A stretch of 64,000 bases of DNA. Source: an uncultured Pirellulaceae bacterium. Lineage in GTDB: Bacteria > Planctomycetota > Planctomycetia > Pirellulales > Pirellulaceae. This document shows, piece after piece, positions 17,626 to 27,724 of the stretch. Under the pieces are notes generated by a model, which had not been told where the DNA came from, ran no database searches, and worked only from the letters and a program-made list of their open reading frames with translations. The stretch spans positions 1-64,000 of the forward strand of contig CALKCK010000036.1 of NCBI GenBank assembly GCA_938083195.1. The letters are read 5' to 3'. The position numbers and the translations under genes are program-made. Numbering within the stretch: position 1 is the stretch's first letter; each line of letters opens with the position of its first letter.

Positions 17626-20424
17626 ATGACAGTCCAAACAACATTCTTTCTATCTGTTTTCTCAGCAATCAGTTTTCTGACACTGCCGACAGCAGCAGAC
17701 AACAACGAAGATCACCCGGTGATTCCAGGCTTGGAAAGATTTATCGATGTAGAAACTATTTCCAATGTGGAACGAGGGGATCTACTGATTAATGAGTTGA
17801 ATTGTGCATCTTGCCATGAAGCAAAATCAAGCTGGTCAGTTCAACCCAAACAGGCTCCTGTCTTGTCAAACGTTGGCGCGAGGATACTTCCAGAATACTT
17901 CGAGTCGTATTTACGCAATCCCCAACATGTAAAACCTGGCACCACCATGCCCAACGTGCTGGCAGGAAAAAGTGAAGTCGATCAAAAGATCATTACTGAA
18001 TCTTTAGCACACTTTCTCGCCTCTACCGGCACGATCGCTAAGCAAAACTCGAACTCAAAAGCTGTCAGCCAGGGAGAACAATTATTTCACTCGGTCGGAT
18101 GTGTCGCCTGCCACAACCCTCAAAATGAAGATGTAAAAATCGCCACCTCGATTCCACTTGGTTCACTCGAAAACAAGTATTCACTTTCGAGCCTGACTGA
18201 TTTCATCAAAAATCCACTCCACGCACGCCCCTCTGGTCGCATGCCTCAATTCAATCTTACCGACTCCGAAGCCCAGAATATCGCGACCTATTTAATCCGC
18301 GATGCCGTGGTCGAATCGAAAATCAACTTTGCCTACTACGAAGGGAAATGGGAAAAACTACCCGACTTCAACCAACTCAAACCTGTTTCAACTGGAATCA
18401 CTAGTGGCTTTGACGTTCAACTCGGAAAAGCAAAAGATCATTTCGGAATTGTGTTTACAGGATTTTGGGAAACTCCAACTGATGGCAAGTACCGGTTCAA
18501 GTTAACCTCTGACGATGGTTCTCGATTAATCATCGATGGAGATACCGTTGTCGATAACGATGGGATTCACGGGATGAATTCCGTCGAAAAGGAAGTTGTA
18601 ATTTCGGCGGGCATTCATGAAATTCGTATTGAGTTTTTTGAAAATCAAGGCGGTGAAGATCTCCGCGTGATTGTCAATGGAAATGGCCTGAAAGGAATTG
18701 GTTTTGAGTCACTCTTACGTCCTACTCGAGAGGTCGTCATCGATCCAGACAACCAGCCCTTTGTTTTAGATTTAAAAAAAGCCGCACTAGGCAAAAATCA
18801 TTTTCAATCGGTCGGCTGTGCAGCCTGCCACGAAATGCAACTACCTAAAAGTAAACTTGGCGAAGCCCAGGTCATGAATTCGACTCTGCCAGCCCCTAAA
18901 TCATTTTCAAATATGAATCCGCTTGCTGGTTGCCTCTCTGCTACCCAACCCACCATCGAATTTGGATTCAACTCGTTCCAACGAAAGTGTATTGCCGAAG
19001 CAATTAATGCAAGGAAAATAGCAACAACTCAGGCGACTCAGGCGACTCAGCAAAGCAAACCAGAGCAAGTCATTCATGAAAAACTGGTTACGCTGAACTG
19101 CTATGCGTGTCACAACCGCCAAATGAGCGACCGATCGATTCGCGGTGGAGTCGTGGACATGCGGGGAGATTCTCTTGAAATCTACGACCGTAAGAAATGG
19201 TTTACTGGCACTCAGGTTGAAATGGGCGACGAGGGACAACACCCGCCCGCCTTGAAATCAATTGGCGCGAAACTCAATCGTAAATGGCTTGATAAGGTTC
19301 TCTTGGAAAGCGCAAAAGATCGACCTTATATGTCGACCCGCATGCCAAAATTTGGCGCCGATAATCTGGGGACACTCGCAGATGAATTAGTAGACTTCGA
19401 TAAACTGAAAAATGTACCCACCGTGACGTATTCCGAAACGGAAAGAAAAATTAAATCTCATGGTCGATTCTTTGCTGGCGATCAGGCCTTGTCCTGCATT
19501 AAATGTCATACCTTTGGTAAGTATCCCGCGACTGGGGTTCAGGCGATCGATTTAACAACGATGACAAAGCGACTGAATCGCGATTGGTTTCAAATGTACA
19601 TGCTTAAACCATCCAATTTTCGCCGTGGCACGAGAATGCCAGAGTCATGGCCCGGTGGAAAATCGTATTATCCTGATATCCTTAGCGGAGATACCCATCA
19701 ACAAATCGATTCAATTTGGAAATTTCTTGAGGATGGTGATAGCGCTGCCAAACCAAAAGGCTTAGTTCGTTCAAAGATGGAATTGAAGCCTGGCAATACT
19801 CCCAAGATCTATCGCAACTTTATTGAAGGGGCTGGTGCCCGCGCGATCGGCGTTGGCTACCCCGAAGAAGTCAACCTCGCATTTGATGCAGAACTTTGCC
19901 GCTTGGCACTTCTTTGGCAAGAAAATTTCATCGACGCCTCACGACACTGGACCGGTCGCGGACAAGGATTTGAAGCACCCTTAGGAGAAAATCTTCTTAA
20001 GCTGCCCGAGGCGGTCGTGTTTACCAAAAATTCTCCGCCCGATCAGTGGACCAAAACCAAAGGGAGCAATTCTCCGGTCTTCAAAGGGTATCATTTCGAT
20101 AAGAATCGTCGCCCAGTCTTCGCTTATCAACTGGATGGCATCGACATCAAAGACCAACCCATTCCAACTCTCGATGAAGACCGCCCGCAAATCACTCGAA
20201 AATTTACCATCCAAACTAAACAGCCCTGCAAGCTTTACTATCTAGTGGGGCAGTCGACGCAGGCAACGATTAAGGGCGACACTGCCACATTCGGCGATCG
20301 ATGGAACACCCAATTTTCGGGGAAAATTAAAATTCAATTATCGAAAGATAAAAACGGCAATGTAGTTGCGGAACTCGATTTACCAAAAGGCCAAACGATT
20401 TTTCAACAAGAATACCAATGGTAA
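17626..20424 (+). CDS. Multihaem c-type cytochrome with PA14 domain
   Basis: The frame extends to 17542, but the ATG at 17626 starts a clean signal peptide (MTVQTTFFLSVFSAISFLTL). The 932-aa mature protein carries five CxxCH haem motifs: CASCH (about 60), CVACH (about 160), CAACH (about 396), CYACH (about 492) and CIKCH (about 625). Between the second and third is a PA14 domain (about 230-365) with the hallmark TGFWETPTDGKYRFKLTSDD and RLIIDGD; PA14 domains commonly bind carbohydrate. The last 250 residues have no haem motif and look like a beta-rich domain. It is probably a periplasmic electron carrier tethered to glycan. The next gene on the same strand, 119 nt away, is a sugar-dehydrogenase-like propeller, a natural electron donor. 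No haem-ligating Met positions could be assigned. Confidence 0.88.
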   Translation: MTVQTTFFLSVFSAISFLTLPTAADNNEDHPVIPGLERFIDVETISNVERGDLLINELNCASCHEAKSSWSVQPKQAPVLSNVGARILPEYFESYLRNPQHVKPGTTMPNVLAGKSEVDQKIITESLAHFLASTGTIAKQNSNSKAVSQGEQLFHSVGCVACHNPQNEDVKIATSIPLGSLENKYSLSSLTDFIKNPLHARPSGRMPQFNLTDSEAQNIATYLIRDAVVESKINFAYYEGKWEKLPDFNQLKPVSTGITSGFDVQLGKAKDHFGIVFTGFWETPTDGKYRFKLTSDDGSRLIIDGDTVVDNDGIHGMNSVEKEVVISAGIHEIRIEFFENQGGEDLRVIVNGNGLKGIGFESLLRPTREVVIDPDNQPFVLDLKKAALGKNHFQSVGCAACHEMQLPKSKLGEAQVMNSTLPAPKSFSNMNPLAGCLSATQPTIEFGFNSFQRKCIAEAINARKIATTQATQATQQSKPEQVIHEKLVTLNCYACHNRQMSDRSIRGGVVDMRGDSLEIYDRKKWFTGTQVEMGDEGQHPPALKSIGAKLNRKWLDKVLLESAKDRPYMSTRMPKFGADNLGTLADELVDFDKLKNVPTVTYSETERKIKSHGRFFAGDQALSCIKCHTFGKYPATGVQAIDLTTMTKRLNRDWFQMYMLKPSNFRRGTRMPESWPGGKSYYPDILSGDTHQQIDSIWKFLEDGDSAAKPKGLVRSKMELKPGNTPKIYRNFIEGAGARAIGVGYPEEVNLAFDAELCRLALLWQENFIDASRHWTGRGQGFEAPLGENLLKLPEAVVFTKNSPPDQWTKTKGSNSPVFKGYHFDKNRRPVFAYQLDGIDIKDQPIPTLDEDRPQITRKFTIQTKQPCKLYYLVGQSTQATIKGDTATFGDRWNTQFSGKIKIQLSKDKNGNVVAELDLPKGQTIFQQEYQW

Positions 20425-20435
20425 GTTTTCAGTAA

Positions 20436-20467
20436 TGAAAATCGCCAACGGTTGAAAATCGCCAACG
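20436..20467. repeat. Short direct repeat (15 bp twice, period 17)
   Basis: TGAAAATCGCCAACG occurs at 20436-20450 and again, identically, at 20453-20467, in the gap between the cytochrome and propeller genes. It looks like a small slippage duplication; no known element is recognised. Confidence 0.7.
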
Positions 20468-20543
20468 AATGCGGTAGTCGCCAATTGATTTAGACTGAAT
20501 GAATTCCTGCGGAACTCACACACTCCCACCGGATCCCTGATAA

Positions 20544-22043
20544 ATGAACCATCGAAATATTACCATTTGCCTTACTTCGACTGCATTGATCCTTGCGTTT
20601 GCCTTTCCAGCAGTTTTATTTGGACAGGGGACTCAAGCCGAATATTACAAAATTAGCAAAGTCCCAACCCCCGCAGGGGTTGTCCTCGAGGTGGGTGATT
20701 TTGAGTTTATGGCCGACGGCAGACTCGCGGCTTCCTCCCGTCGTGGAGACATCTACATGTTCCACAAACCGCTCCAACCGAATGCTTCAAAAATAACGTC
20801 GACTTTATTTATGGACGGACTTCACGAAGTCCTCGGGCTCGCCGAACGCGATGGTTCCTTGTACGCGACTCAGCGAGGGGAAATTACGCGTCTCCAAGAT
20901 CAAAATGGCGATGGCTTAGCTGACATTTGCGAGACCGTATCAGATGGATGGGGAATTAACGGTGATTACCATGAATACGCTTTTGGTTCCGAATTCGATG
21001 CCAACGGTGATATCTGGGTTACCCTCTGCTTAACCGGCTCCTTTACCAGTCAAAACAAATATCGTGGTTGGTGCTTACGTGTCTCACCCGATGGAACAGT
21101 TACACCTACGTGCAGTGGCGTTCGATCACCAGGCGGCATTGGATTCAATGCTGCGGGCGATGTTTTCTACACTGACAATCAAGGTCCGTGGAACGGCACC
21201 TGCGGCCTTAAATGGCTTCGGCCTGGTTCGTTTCAGGGAAATCCACAAGGGAATTCCTGGTACAAAGAAACCGATGCTATCGGGGCACGGCCACAAGATC
21301 CAAAAAGCGGCTCGAGAATTATGACGGAAGCGAAAAAGCTGCCTGAACTCGAACCAACTGCCATTTTATTTCCTTATAAAAAAATGGGGCAGTCTGCCGC
21401 TGGAATCGTCTGCGATCAATCGAATGGAAAATTTGGACCGTTTAAGGAACAACTATTTGTTTGCGATCAGACCTTTAGTTGGGTGATGCGGGTCGACCTT
21501 GAAAAAGTCAACGGTCACTACCAGGGCGCATGCTTTCCATTCACCGAGGGATTCGATTCTGGAAATCTGGCAATCGAACAAGCACCCAACGGGATGATGT
21601 TTGTTGGCGGAACCAATCGAGGTTGGGGTTCTCGTGGTAAATCTCCCTTCGCTCTGGAACGACTGGAATGGACAGGGAAGATTCCATTTGAAGTTCTCAG
21701 CATGGATGCCAAGCCAGACGGATTTGAGCTTCAATTCACAAAACCCGTCGATCGAGAAACTGCAAGTAAAGTTGAATCTTACTCAATGCCAACCTACACC
21801 TATATCTATCAGGAGAGCTACGGCAGTCCGGAAGTCGATCATGTCGAGTGCAACATTACTTCCGCATCAGTTTCCGATGATGGTTTGACGGTTCGCCTAA
21901 CGGTAGATCAACTGCACGAAGGTCATGTCCATGAGTTGCACCTCGACGGTGTCCGCTGTGCCGATGGAAATCCACTCTGGCACCCCGTCGGTTATTACAC
22001 TTTAAATTATATCCCCGAAACTACAGTCGCTCTCGAAGATTAG
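20544..22043 (+). CDS. Exported beta-propeller protein, sugar dehydrogenase-like (PVC-type)
   Basis: A 499-aa protein with a signal peptide (cleavage near LFGQ). The body has propeller-like repeats such as [36 protein letters not shown] and [16 protein letters not shown], resembling the glucose/sorbosone dehydrogenase and PQQ-type propellers frequent in Planctomycetes. [10 protein letters not shown] may bind Ca2+. The last 120 residues look like a separate beta-sandwich ([20 protein letters not shown], then a strand [11 protein letters not shown]). No CxxCH is present, so electrons would have to pass to another protein; the pentahaem PA14 cytochrome immediately upstream is the likely acceptor. 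A terminator hairpin follows at 22053-22095. Substrate and cofactor are not proven by the sequence. Confidence 0.75.
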   Translation: MNHRNITICLTSTALILAFAFPAVLFGQGTQAEYYKISKVPTPAGVVLEVGDFEFMADGRLAASSRRGDIYMFHKPLQPNASKITSTLFMDGLHEVLGLAERDGSLYATQRGEITRLQDQNGDGLADICETVSDGWGINGDYHEYAFGSEFDANGDIWVTLCLTGSFTSQNKYRGWCLRVSPDGTVTPTCSGVRSPGGIGFNAAGDVFYTDNQGPWNGTCGLKWLRPGSFQGNPQGNSWYKETDAIGARPQDPKSGSRIMTEAKKLPELEPTAILFPYKKMGQSAAGIVCDQSNGKFGPFKEQLFVCDQTFSWVMRVDLEKVNGHYQGACFPFTEGFDSGNLAIEQAPNGMMFVGGTNRGWGSRGKSPFALERLEWTGKIPFEVLSMDAKPDGFELQFTKPVDRETASKVESYSMPTYTYIYQESYGSPEVDHVECNITSASVSDDGLTVRLTVDQLHEGHVHELHLDGVRCADGNPLWHPVGYYTLNYIPETTVALED

Positions 22044-22052
22044 AATTCCTAC

Positions 22053-22095
22053 AACGATTGAATGGCGCCCATGCCAATTCAATCGTTTATTTTTC
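22053..22095 (+). terminator. Rho-independent terminator of the propeller/cytochrome unit
   Basis: AACGATTGAAT (22053-22063) pairs with ATTCAATCGTT (22077-22087), and an inner GGC/GCC extends the stem. It is followed on the plus strand by the T-rich TTTATTTTT. It starts ten bases after the propeller stop and runs into the end of the convergent sulfatase. The T-run exists only in the plus direction. Confidence 0.75.
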
Positions 22096-23671
22096 CTGCC
22101 TTTTTTACGGGTGGTAAATTATCAACGAAGGGTGCTTCGGTTCGCTGCAATTCTGCGGTTGTATTTGCCCGATAAGATGCAAGAATTTTTTGAAATGCTG
22201 GCTTAATCGCCAAATTATCTAATTCCTCCGGATCATTCTCAACGTCGTACAACTCTTCAACCTCACCCGCAATCAGAGTTCGAACGTACTTATATCTTCC
22301 TTCACAGAGGATTGCATACCACGGCACGCCCGGGCCATGGGTCAGTGCCTTGTCACCGGGCTTTGGAATAACTGCTGTATTTTTTCCATAGTTGCGAGCC
22401 GTGTGAGTCAACAGCATTCTCGCTTGATCGCCCGTAAAATTTTTACCACCCTCTATCAATGGAGTTAGATCCCGACCGTGCATTCTCCATTGCGGTTTTG
22501 TTTCTGCTTGAGCCATGATCGTCGAGGTTAAATCAACGCCGGTTACTGGCGTTCGAATTACCGCTGGCTGGCTGCCTGGTTTTACAATAATAAGCGGCCC
22601 GCGAATTGCAGCGTCGTAGGGAGCTACCTTGTTTTTGAAGCCATGCTGGCCCCATGCGAATCCCTGATCCGAAGTAAATACAATCACGGTATTGTCTAAC
22701 TGGCCAGTCGATTCAAGAACTTTTATCAATCGGCCTACTCCCTCATCGATCGCTAACACACCCTGCTGATATTGTCGCACCCAATCTTTGAGAGGCTTTC
22801 CCGGAATATCAACCATGGCTACTGGAGGCAAGTCGCGCACTTTTTTCTCAACGGGTATTCCGGTCGCATTTTTTTCCCAAAAACCGACATCTCTGACATA
22901 TTTTGGTTTCCCGGGACGGGGGCCGTAAATATCCGACGGCTCTGGAATCTCGGCTACTGGATAGGCGTTTTGGTGCCGGTCAGCTGGTGTAAATGGCCCA
23001 TGAACTGCACCATAACAAAGCCACAGCATCCAAGGCTTATGAGGATCTCGGGTTTTTCCATTTATAAAATCAATCGCCCAATTGGTGTAGTTATCGGTCG
23101 AATAACCACGTGTCAAAACGGGAGCGCCCCCATCACGCACAATCATCTGGTTATCGTAATAGTTAGGTGAGTTTTTTGGGAACTTGATTCGGTTCCATAC
23201 AATCTGGTGATCCCAGTCTCGGCCAAACCCTGAATCATCACCGGTATGCCACTTGCCAATTTGAGCCGTGTAATAGCCTCGCTCTCGAAGCAGTTTTGGA
23301 AAAAATTGACACTGCTCTGGGTCGTAAACATTTCCGGGATACTCGCCGGTCGCCCGAAATGATTCGATCGCGTGTTGCTGACGCCCCGTCAGCACTGACA
23401 AACGAGAAGCGGCACACCACGATCCAATGTAGGCATGCGTGAATCGAGTGCCACGTTTCGCCAAAGAATCGATATTCGGTGTCGCAACCCAGGAATATGC
23501 CGCATCGTAACAACTCACCGTCCGGTGACTTTGATCATCGGTATAGATAAACAAAATGTTCGGTTGCTCGACGACTCCTAACGCCGGGCGAGCAACGATT
23601 AAAATCGCCACACAACAAAGCAATAAACTCAACTTGAAAATGATCGATTGCTGACTGTTTGTTTGGTGCAT
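22079..23671 (-). CDS. Sulfatase, Cys-type with variant motif CAASR
   Basis: A 530-aa exported sulfatase; residues 10-32 form the signal peptide core. The metal-site pair is in IYTDDQSHRTVSCYD. The active-site motif is C86-A-A-S-R90 followed by LSVLTGRQQH, so Ala stands where most sulfatases have Pro. GKWHTGDDSGFGRDWDH and FTSDQGFAWGQHGFKNK are conserved catalytic regions. The sequence type resembles choline-sulfatase or heparan-sulfatase-like planctomycete enzymes, but the substrate is not deducible. It converges on the propeller gene, whose terminator overlaps its last codons, and it is divergent from the DUF1552/DUF1592 pair. Confidence 0.9.
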   Translation of the reverse strand: MHQTNSQQSIIFKLSLLLCCVAILIVARPALGVVEQPNILFIYTDDQSHRTVSCYDAAYSWVATPNIDSLAKRGTRFTHAYIGSWCAASRLSVLTGRQQHAIESFRATGEYPGNVYDPEQCQFFPKLLRERGYYTAQIGKWHTGDDSGFGRDWDHQIVWNRIKFPKNSPNYYDNQMIVRDGGAPVLTRGYSTDNYTNWAIDFINGKTRDPHKPWMLWLCYGAVHGPFTPADRHQNAYPVAEIPEPSDIYGPRPGKPKYVRDVGFWEKNATGIPVEKKVRDLPPVAMVDIPGKPLKDWVRQYQQGVLAIDEGVGRLIKVLESTGQLDNTVIVFTSDQGFAWGQHGFKNKVAPYDAAIRGPLIIVKPGSQPAVIRTPVTGVDLTSTIMAQAETKPQWRMHGRDLTPLIEGGKNFTGDQARMLLTHTARNYGKNTAVIPKPGDKALTHGPGVPWYAILCEGRYKYVRTLIAGEVEELYDVENDPEELDNLAIKPAFQKILASYRANTTAELQRTEAPFVDNLPPVKKAGKIND

Positions 23672-23836
23672 AAAAACATGTCTCCAGATATATTACGGTT
23701 AGGCGCGATTTGTCACAAATCGGCAACTCATTTTTTTCTAAACTCTCAACAATCAAATCTATCTTTTATTTTGAGCCAAAATAGTGCTAAGATCGCTTAG
23801 ATAAATGAAATAAAAACTTTCTGGTTGGCGAAGGTA

Positions 23837-25126
23837 ATGAGCAACAAACTTGAGCGGCGACATTTTTTAAAGGGACTCGGCGGCTCTGCCCTGTTTCTAC
23901 CACATCTAGATGCAATGGCATCAACGGGCGCCACAAAGTCAATCGACCCGTCTGTTCCCAAGCGGATGGTCTGTATTGGTAACAACTTTGGTTTCGTTCC
24001 ACAACTTTTTTTCCCAGAGAAAACGGGAGAGCGATACGATCTGCCGGACCTTTTGAAACCACTTAAAAAACACCAACCTGATTTCACTATATTTTCTCAC
24101 CTAGATCATGACGTTAACGGACAAGGAGGACACTCCGGCATTCACGCTTACCTCTCGGGAATACTCTCGAAAAACGCTAAGGGCTTTGCAGAAAGAAATA
24201 TTTCTGTCGATCAAAAAGCAGCCCAAATGACCCGTGCGAAAACTCGTTTCTCGTCGCTTCAAATCTCGTCTTCGGAAACAAAAAACAACAAACTGTCGTG
24301 GTCCAATGCTGGCGTGGCGCTCCCTTCGATTACAAATTTAAATCAAATTTTTGATCTACTATTTCAAAAATCCAGCCCCGCTAATAAGCAAAACGCCGAG
24401 CGCGACCTTAACAGACAGTCAAGCATTTTGGATCTAGTGAAAACAGATGCTGATCGTTTGACTAGAAAAGTAGGAAAAAGCGATCGTGAAAAACTTGATC
24501 GATATTTTTCTTCTATCCGCTCCGTTGAAAAACAACTTGACCAGACTCGACTTTGGATTGACCACCCCAAACCAATAGTCGATTTCCAGCTTCCAAAAGA
24601 AGCTTCTAATCTTAATTTCTCAAAACGCGTTCCACTTTATTACGACCTGATCGCATTGGCACTTCAAACCGACTCGACGCGTGTTATCACGTTCGGTACT
24701 GGGGATATTGGCAGCGATGGCGGCGGACTCAATGTCACACGCGGTTACCATCAACTAACTCATCACGGAAAAGTCCCAGGCTACATTGCCGAGCTTTCCA
24801 TCATCGAGTCTTTTCTCATAAAGCAATTTGCTGGCTTCCTCGACAAATTAAGCTCTATCGAAGAACCTAACGGAAAGACATTGCTCGACAACACGATCAC
24901 TCTTTTCGGTAGCGGCATGGGGAATGCAAGTTCCCACAGCAACAAACGTCTTCCCTTAATTCTCGCCGGCGGTGGATTTCGACATGGACGGCACATTAGT
25001 TTTGAAAATCAAAACAATCGCCCCCCTGCATCGAATTTACTCCTTAGCATGCTGCAACAGTTTGGCATGGAAACCGATCAATTCGGTCAATCGACTGGCA
25101 CGCTTGCCGGATTGGACTCAGTCTAA
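23837..25126 (+). CDS. DUF1552 family secreted protein
   Basis: The start is set at the ATG at 23837, which follows a GAAGG ribosome site at 23830-23834; the frame opens 12 bases earlier at a TTG. The 429-aa protein begins with a Tat-like signal (LERRHFLKGLGGSALFL, matching RRxFLK). The body, including GQGGHSGIHAYLSGI, TFGTGDIGSDGGGLNVTRGYHQLTHHG and LFGSGMGNASSHSNKRLP, matches DUF1552, a Planctomycete/Verrucomicrobia family related to DUF1501 with no established activity. Its stop codon overlaps the start of the DUF1592 cytochrome by one base (TAATG), so the pair is translationally coupled. This DUF1552-DUF1592 pairing is recurrent in these phyla and suggests one exported complex. Confidence 0.88.
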   Translation: MSNKLERRHFLKGLGGSALFLPHLDAMASTGATKSIDPSVPKRMVCIGNNFGFVPQLFFPEKTGERYDLPDLLKPLKKHQPDFTIFSHLDHDVNGQGGHSGIHAYLSGILSKNAKGFAERNISVDQKAAQMTRAKTRFSSLQISSSETKNNKLSWSNAGVALPSITNLNQIFDLLFQKSSPANKQNAERDLNRQSSILDLVKTDADRLTRKVGKSDREKLDRYFSSIRSVEKQLDQTRLWIDHPKPIVDFQLPKEASNLNFSKRVPLYYDLIALALQTDSTRVITFGTGDIGSDGGGLNVTRGYHQLTHHGKVPGYIAELSIIESFLIKQFAGFLDKLSSIEEPNGKTLLDNTITLFGSGMGNASSHSNKRLPLILAGGGFRHGRHISFENQNNRPPASNLLLSMLQQFGMETDQFGQSTGTLAGLDSV

Positions 25127-27660
25127 TGATACACCAATACCTCTTGGCTACAGTCTTAATCATGCTCATGTCCGGTGGATTGTGGGCGCAGGATCCATCT
25201 TTTAAAGCGGACTCATTTTTGAAAGATTATTGTTTTAAGTGCCATGCTGGTTCCGCCCAGAAAGGGGATCGACAGTTTGACAATATTGATTTGAAATCAC
25301 TCAATCAGCAGGATTTATCGCTTTTAGAAGAAGCGATTAACGCCATTAACCGCGGCGAAATGCCTCCCTCAAAATCACCTCAGCCTTCAGACGTCGAACG
25401 TCGAATGTTTGTGGCCTCAGTTGAACAAGAACTAAATAATCAACACTTAAATTCAGCTGACAGTACCACCATTTTGCGAAGAATGACACGTGATGAGTAT
25501 CGAAATACCATTCGCGATCTTCTTGATTTCAACACCAACGCCTTTGATCCGACTGCTGATTTCCCAAGTGATTCAAGAACAGACGGATTCGCCAACGTAG
25601 GCAAGTCTCAGGTTCTTTCTGATTTCCAACTCAAAAAATACATGAAGGCTGCTCAAGGTGTCTTGGAGCGAGCGTCTTATTTTGGCTACGAAAAACCCGA
25701 GTCCAAGCTCCTTCAATTTATGCCAGAACAGATGTCTCACAAAGACAAATACGACCGTGCTCCCGTTCTGTGGATCTTAAACGTTGACAATCAGTACCTC
25801 GACATTGGTCACGGCCAACCTGTCGAACGGCACGCAACTTATCCGCGCGCATTTAGCAAGACGGGAGTGCCTCACGATGGATACTACGATATTCGCGTTA
25901 AAGCTTCTGCGATTAACCGTCTCGACCATCCTTACACCGATAAAGATTTCGAGTACGATTTTCGACAACCGATGAAACTTGGGATGTGGATTGCTCCAAC
26001 GCCTGATTTGCTAGTAAAGGGTGCTTCCGAAGGTCGACGATTAGTAAAGGTTTTTGATCTCGTTGATGAGGAAGCCAAAGTTTATTCAGCAACAGTGTGG
26101 CTCACGAAAGGAAGCACCCCCTTTGTTCATTGGGTGAATGGCTTTAGCTCCAAGGGAACCATCCGGAAAGTTGGAGAGAAATATCACCCTGAAGTCATGC
26201 GACCCAAACAATACGCCGAAGACATGGCAAAAAATGGCGGAATTGAAGCAGAGCGGCAATTGAAAGAGCGGGCCAAAAACACCAAAAACCGCCTGCTCTC
26301 AGAAGTCTATGAAGGTCCGCGTGTTCGGATTTTTTCGATGGCAATTGAAGGCCCGCATTACACAGCCTGGCCACCGAAAAGTCATCAAAAACTTTATGGC
26401 AAGACTCTGCGAGCGGAAGATCTGAATCTAAAGTCCGCGATCTCACAGTTCGCCCAGCGAGCGTTCCGACGAAAATTGGAACCCGATGAATTCGAACACT
26501 ACATTCAGTTTGTAAAACAAAAGATCACCGATGGGGAGCCTGCAGATGAAGCAATCAGACTTGGGTTTGCTGCCATTCTCACCTCCCCGCGTTTCCTCTA
26601 CCTCGATGAAGGTGATGAGGAAAAAGGCACAGAACTGTCTTCGTTCGAGCTTGCGTCACGGCTGTCATATTTCCTTTGGAATTCCATGCCCGACGAAGAG
26701 TTGTTCAGAATCGCCCGCGAGAATCGACTCAACGAACCCAACGTCATTCGTGAACAAGTAGAACGAATGCTGCAAAACCCGAAGTCTTCCGTATTTATAG
26801 AAAACTTTGCCGACAGTTGGCTCCGATTAAACGAACTTGGATCAATGCCTCCCGATAGTAAGACGTTTAAGTCCTACTACCGGCACCGGCTTGAATCGGC
26901 GATGAAACAGGAGACCTATCACTTTCTTCAAGATTTACTGAACGAAAACGGTTCAATTTTCGAGTTGCTCAATAGTCAACACACATTCGTCAATGACAGC
27001 CTCGCAACTCACTATGGGTTAGAGGGAGAATTCGGGGAAGGCTTTCAAAAAATATCGATCCCCGAATCTCTCCACAGAGGTGGACTCTTAGGTCAAGCGA
27101 GTGTGTTAACCGTCACAGCAAACGGTGTTGAAACTTCACCTGTGACGCGCGGTGTTTGGATTTTAGAGAATCTCTTAGGCTCACCCCCCTCCCCTCCGCC
27201 ACCGGATGTTGAGCCAATCGAACCTGACACTCGCGGAACGACAACCATCCGTGAGCAATTGCTAAAACATCGCAGTGTCACCGCATGCGCCGACTGCCAT
27301 GCCAAAATTGACCCCCTCGGATTCGCACTCGAATTTTACGATCCAATTGGAACGTTCCGATCAAAGTACCCAGCCAAGGGGCTCAAAGGAAAAGGAAAAC
27401 TGATTGATGGAACTGGCAATTTCCCCGACGGAGATTCGTTTAACAATGAGCACGATCTTAAAATGTCTCTCATGTCCAGGAAAAAACAGTTTGCAAAAAC
27501 CTTAGCTGAAAAATTACTGATTTTTGGAACCGGCCGTACAGTCTCGTTTCAAGATCATCAAGAGATCGAGCAACTAGCTCAGTCGGTCGACACAACAACA
27601 AATGGGTTTCGAGACCTTGTAAAGTCCATCGCGACCAGCCAAATTTTTCGATCTCGATAA
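25126..27660 (+). CDS. DUF1592/DUF1588/DUF1587/DUF1585 planctomycete cytochrome-type protein
   Basis: An 844-aa protein with a signal peptide (cleavage near GLWAQ). A cytochrome-like haem motif C36-FK-C39-H40 starts the planctomycete cytochrome C domain. The DUF1587 segment ILRRMTRDEYRNTIRDLLDF follows around residue 115. DUF1592 (FELASRLSYFLWNSMPDEEL) lies near 505. DUF1588 (HRGGLLGQASVLTVTANG, then SPVTRGVWILENLLG) lies near 650. A second CxxCH, CADCHAKIDPLGFALEFYD, lies near 723, and DUF1585 ends the protein. The start codon overlaps the DUF1552 stop by one base. The function of the family is unknown; the two haem sites imply periplasmic redox work. Residues 345-425 are a variable linker. 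Confidence 0.9.
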   Translation: MIHQYLLATVLIMLMSGGLWAQDPSFKADSFLKDYCFKCHAGSAQKGDRQFDNIDLKSLNQQDLSLLEEAINAINRGEMPPSKSPQPSDVERRMFVASVEQELNNQHLNSADSTTILRRMTRDEYRNTIRDLLDFNTNAFDPTADFPSDSRTDGFANVGKSQVLSDFQLKKYMKAAQGVLERASYFGYEKPESKLLQFMPEQMSHKDKYDRAPVLWILNVDNQYLDIGHGQPVERHATYPRAFSKTGVPHDGYYDIRVKASAINRLDHPYTDKDFEYDFRQPMKLGMWIAPTPDLLVKGASEGRRLVKVFDLVDEEAKVYSATVWLTKGSTPFVHWVNGFSSKGTIRKVGEKYHPEVMRPKQYAEDMAKNGGIEAERQLKERAKNTKNRLLSEVYEGPRVRIFSMAIEGPHYTAWPPKSHQKLYGKTLRAEDLNLKSAISQFAQRAFRRKLEPDEFEHYIQFVKQKITDGEPADEAIRLGFAAILTSPRFLYLDEGDEEKGTELSSFELASRLSYFLWNSMPDEELFRIARENRLNEPNVIREQVERMLQNPKSSVFIENFADSWLRLNELGSMPPDSKTFKSYYRHRLESAMKQETYHFLQDLLNENGSIFELLNSQHTFVNDSLATHYGLEGEFGEGFQKISIPESLHRGGLLGQASVLTVTANGVETSPVTRGVWILENLLGSPPSPPPPDVEPIEPDTRGTTTIREQLLKHRSVTACADCHAKIDPLGFALEFYDPIGTFRSKYPAKGLKGKGKLIDGTGNFPDGDSFNNEHDLKMSLMSRKKQFAKTLAEKLLIFGTGRTVSFQDHQEIEQLAQSVDTTTNGFRDLVKSIATSQIFRSR

Positions 27661-27724
27661 ATCGCTCAAGCGACTTCAGATTCGATGGTTAAGACTTAGA
27701 AATTCATCAAGAACAGAAAAATAA

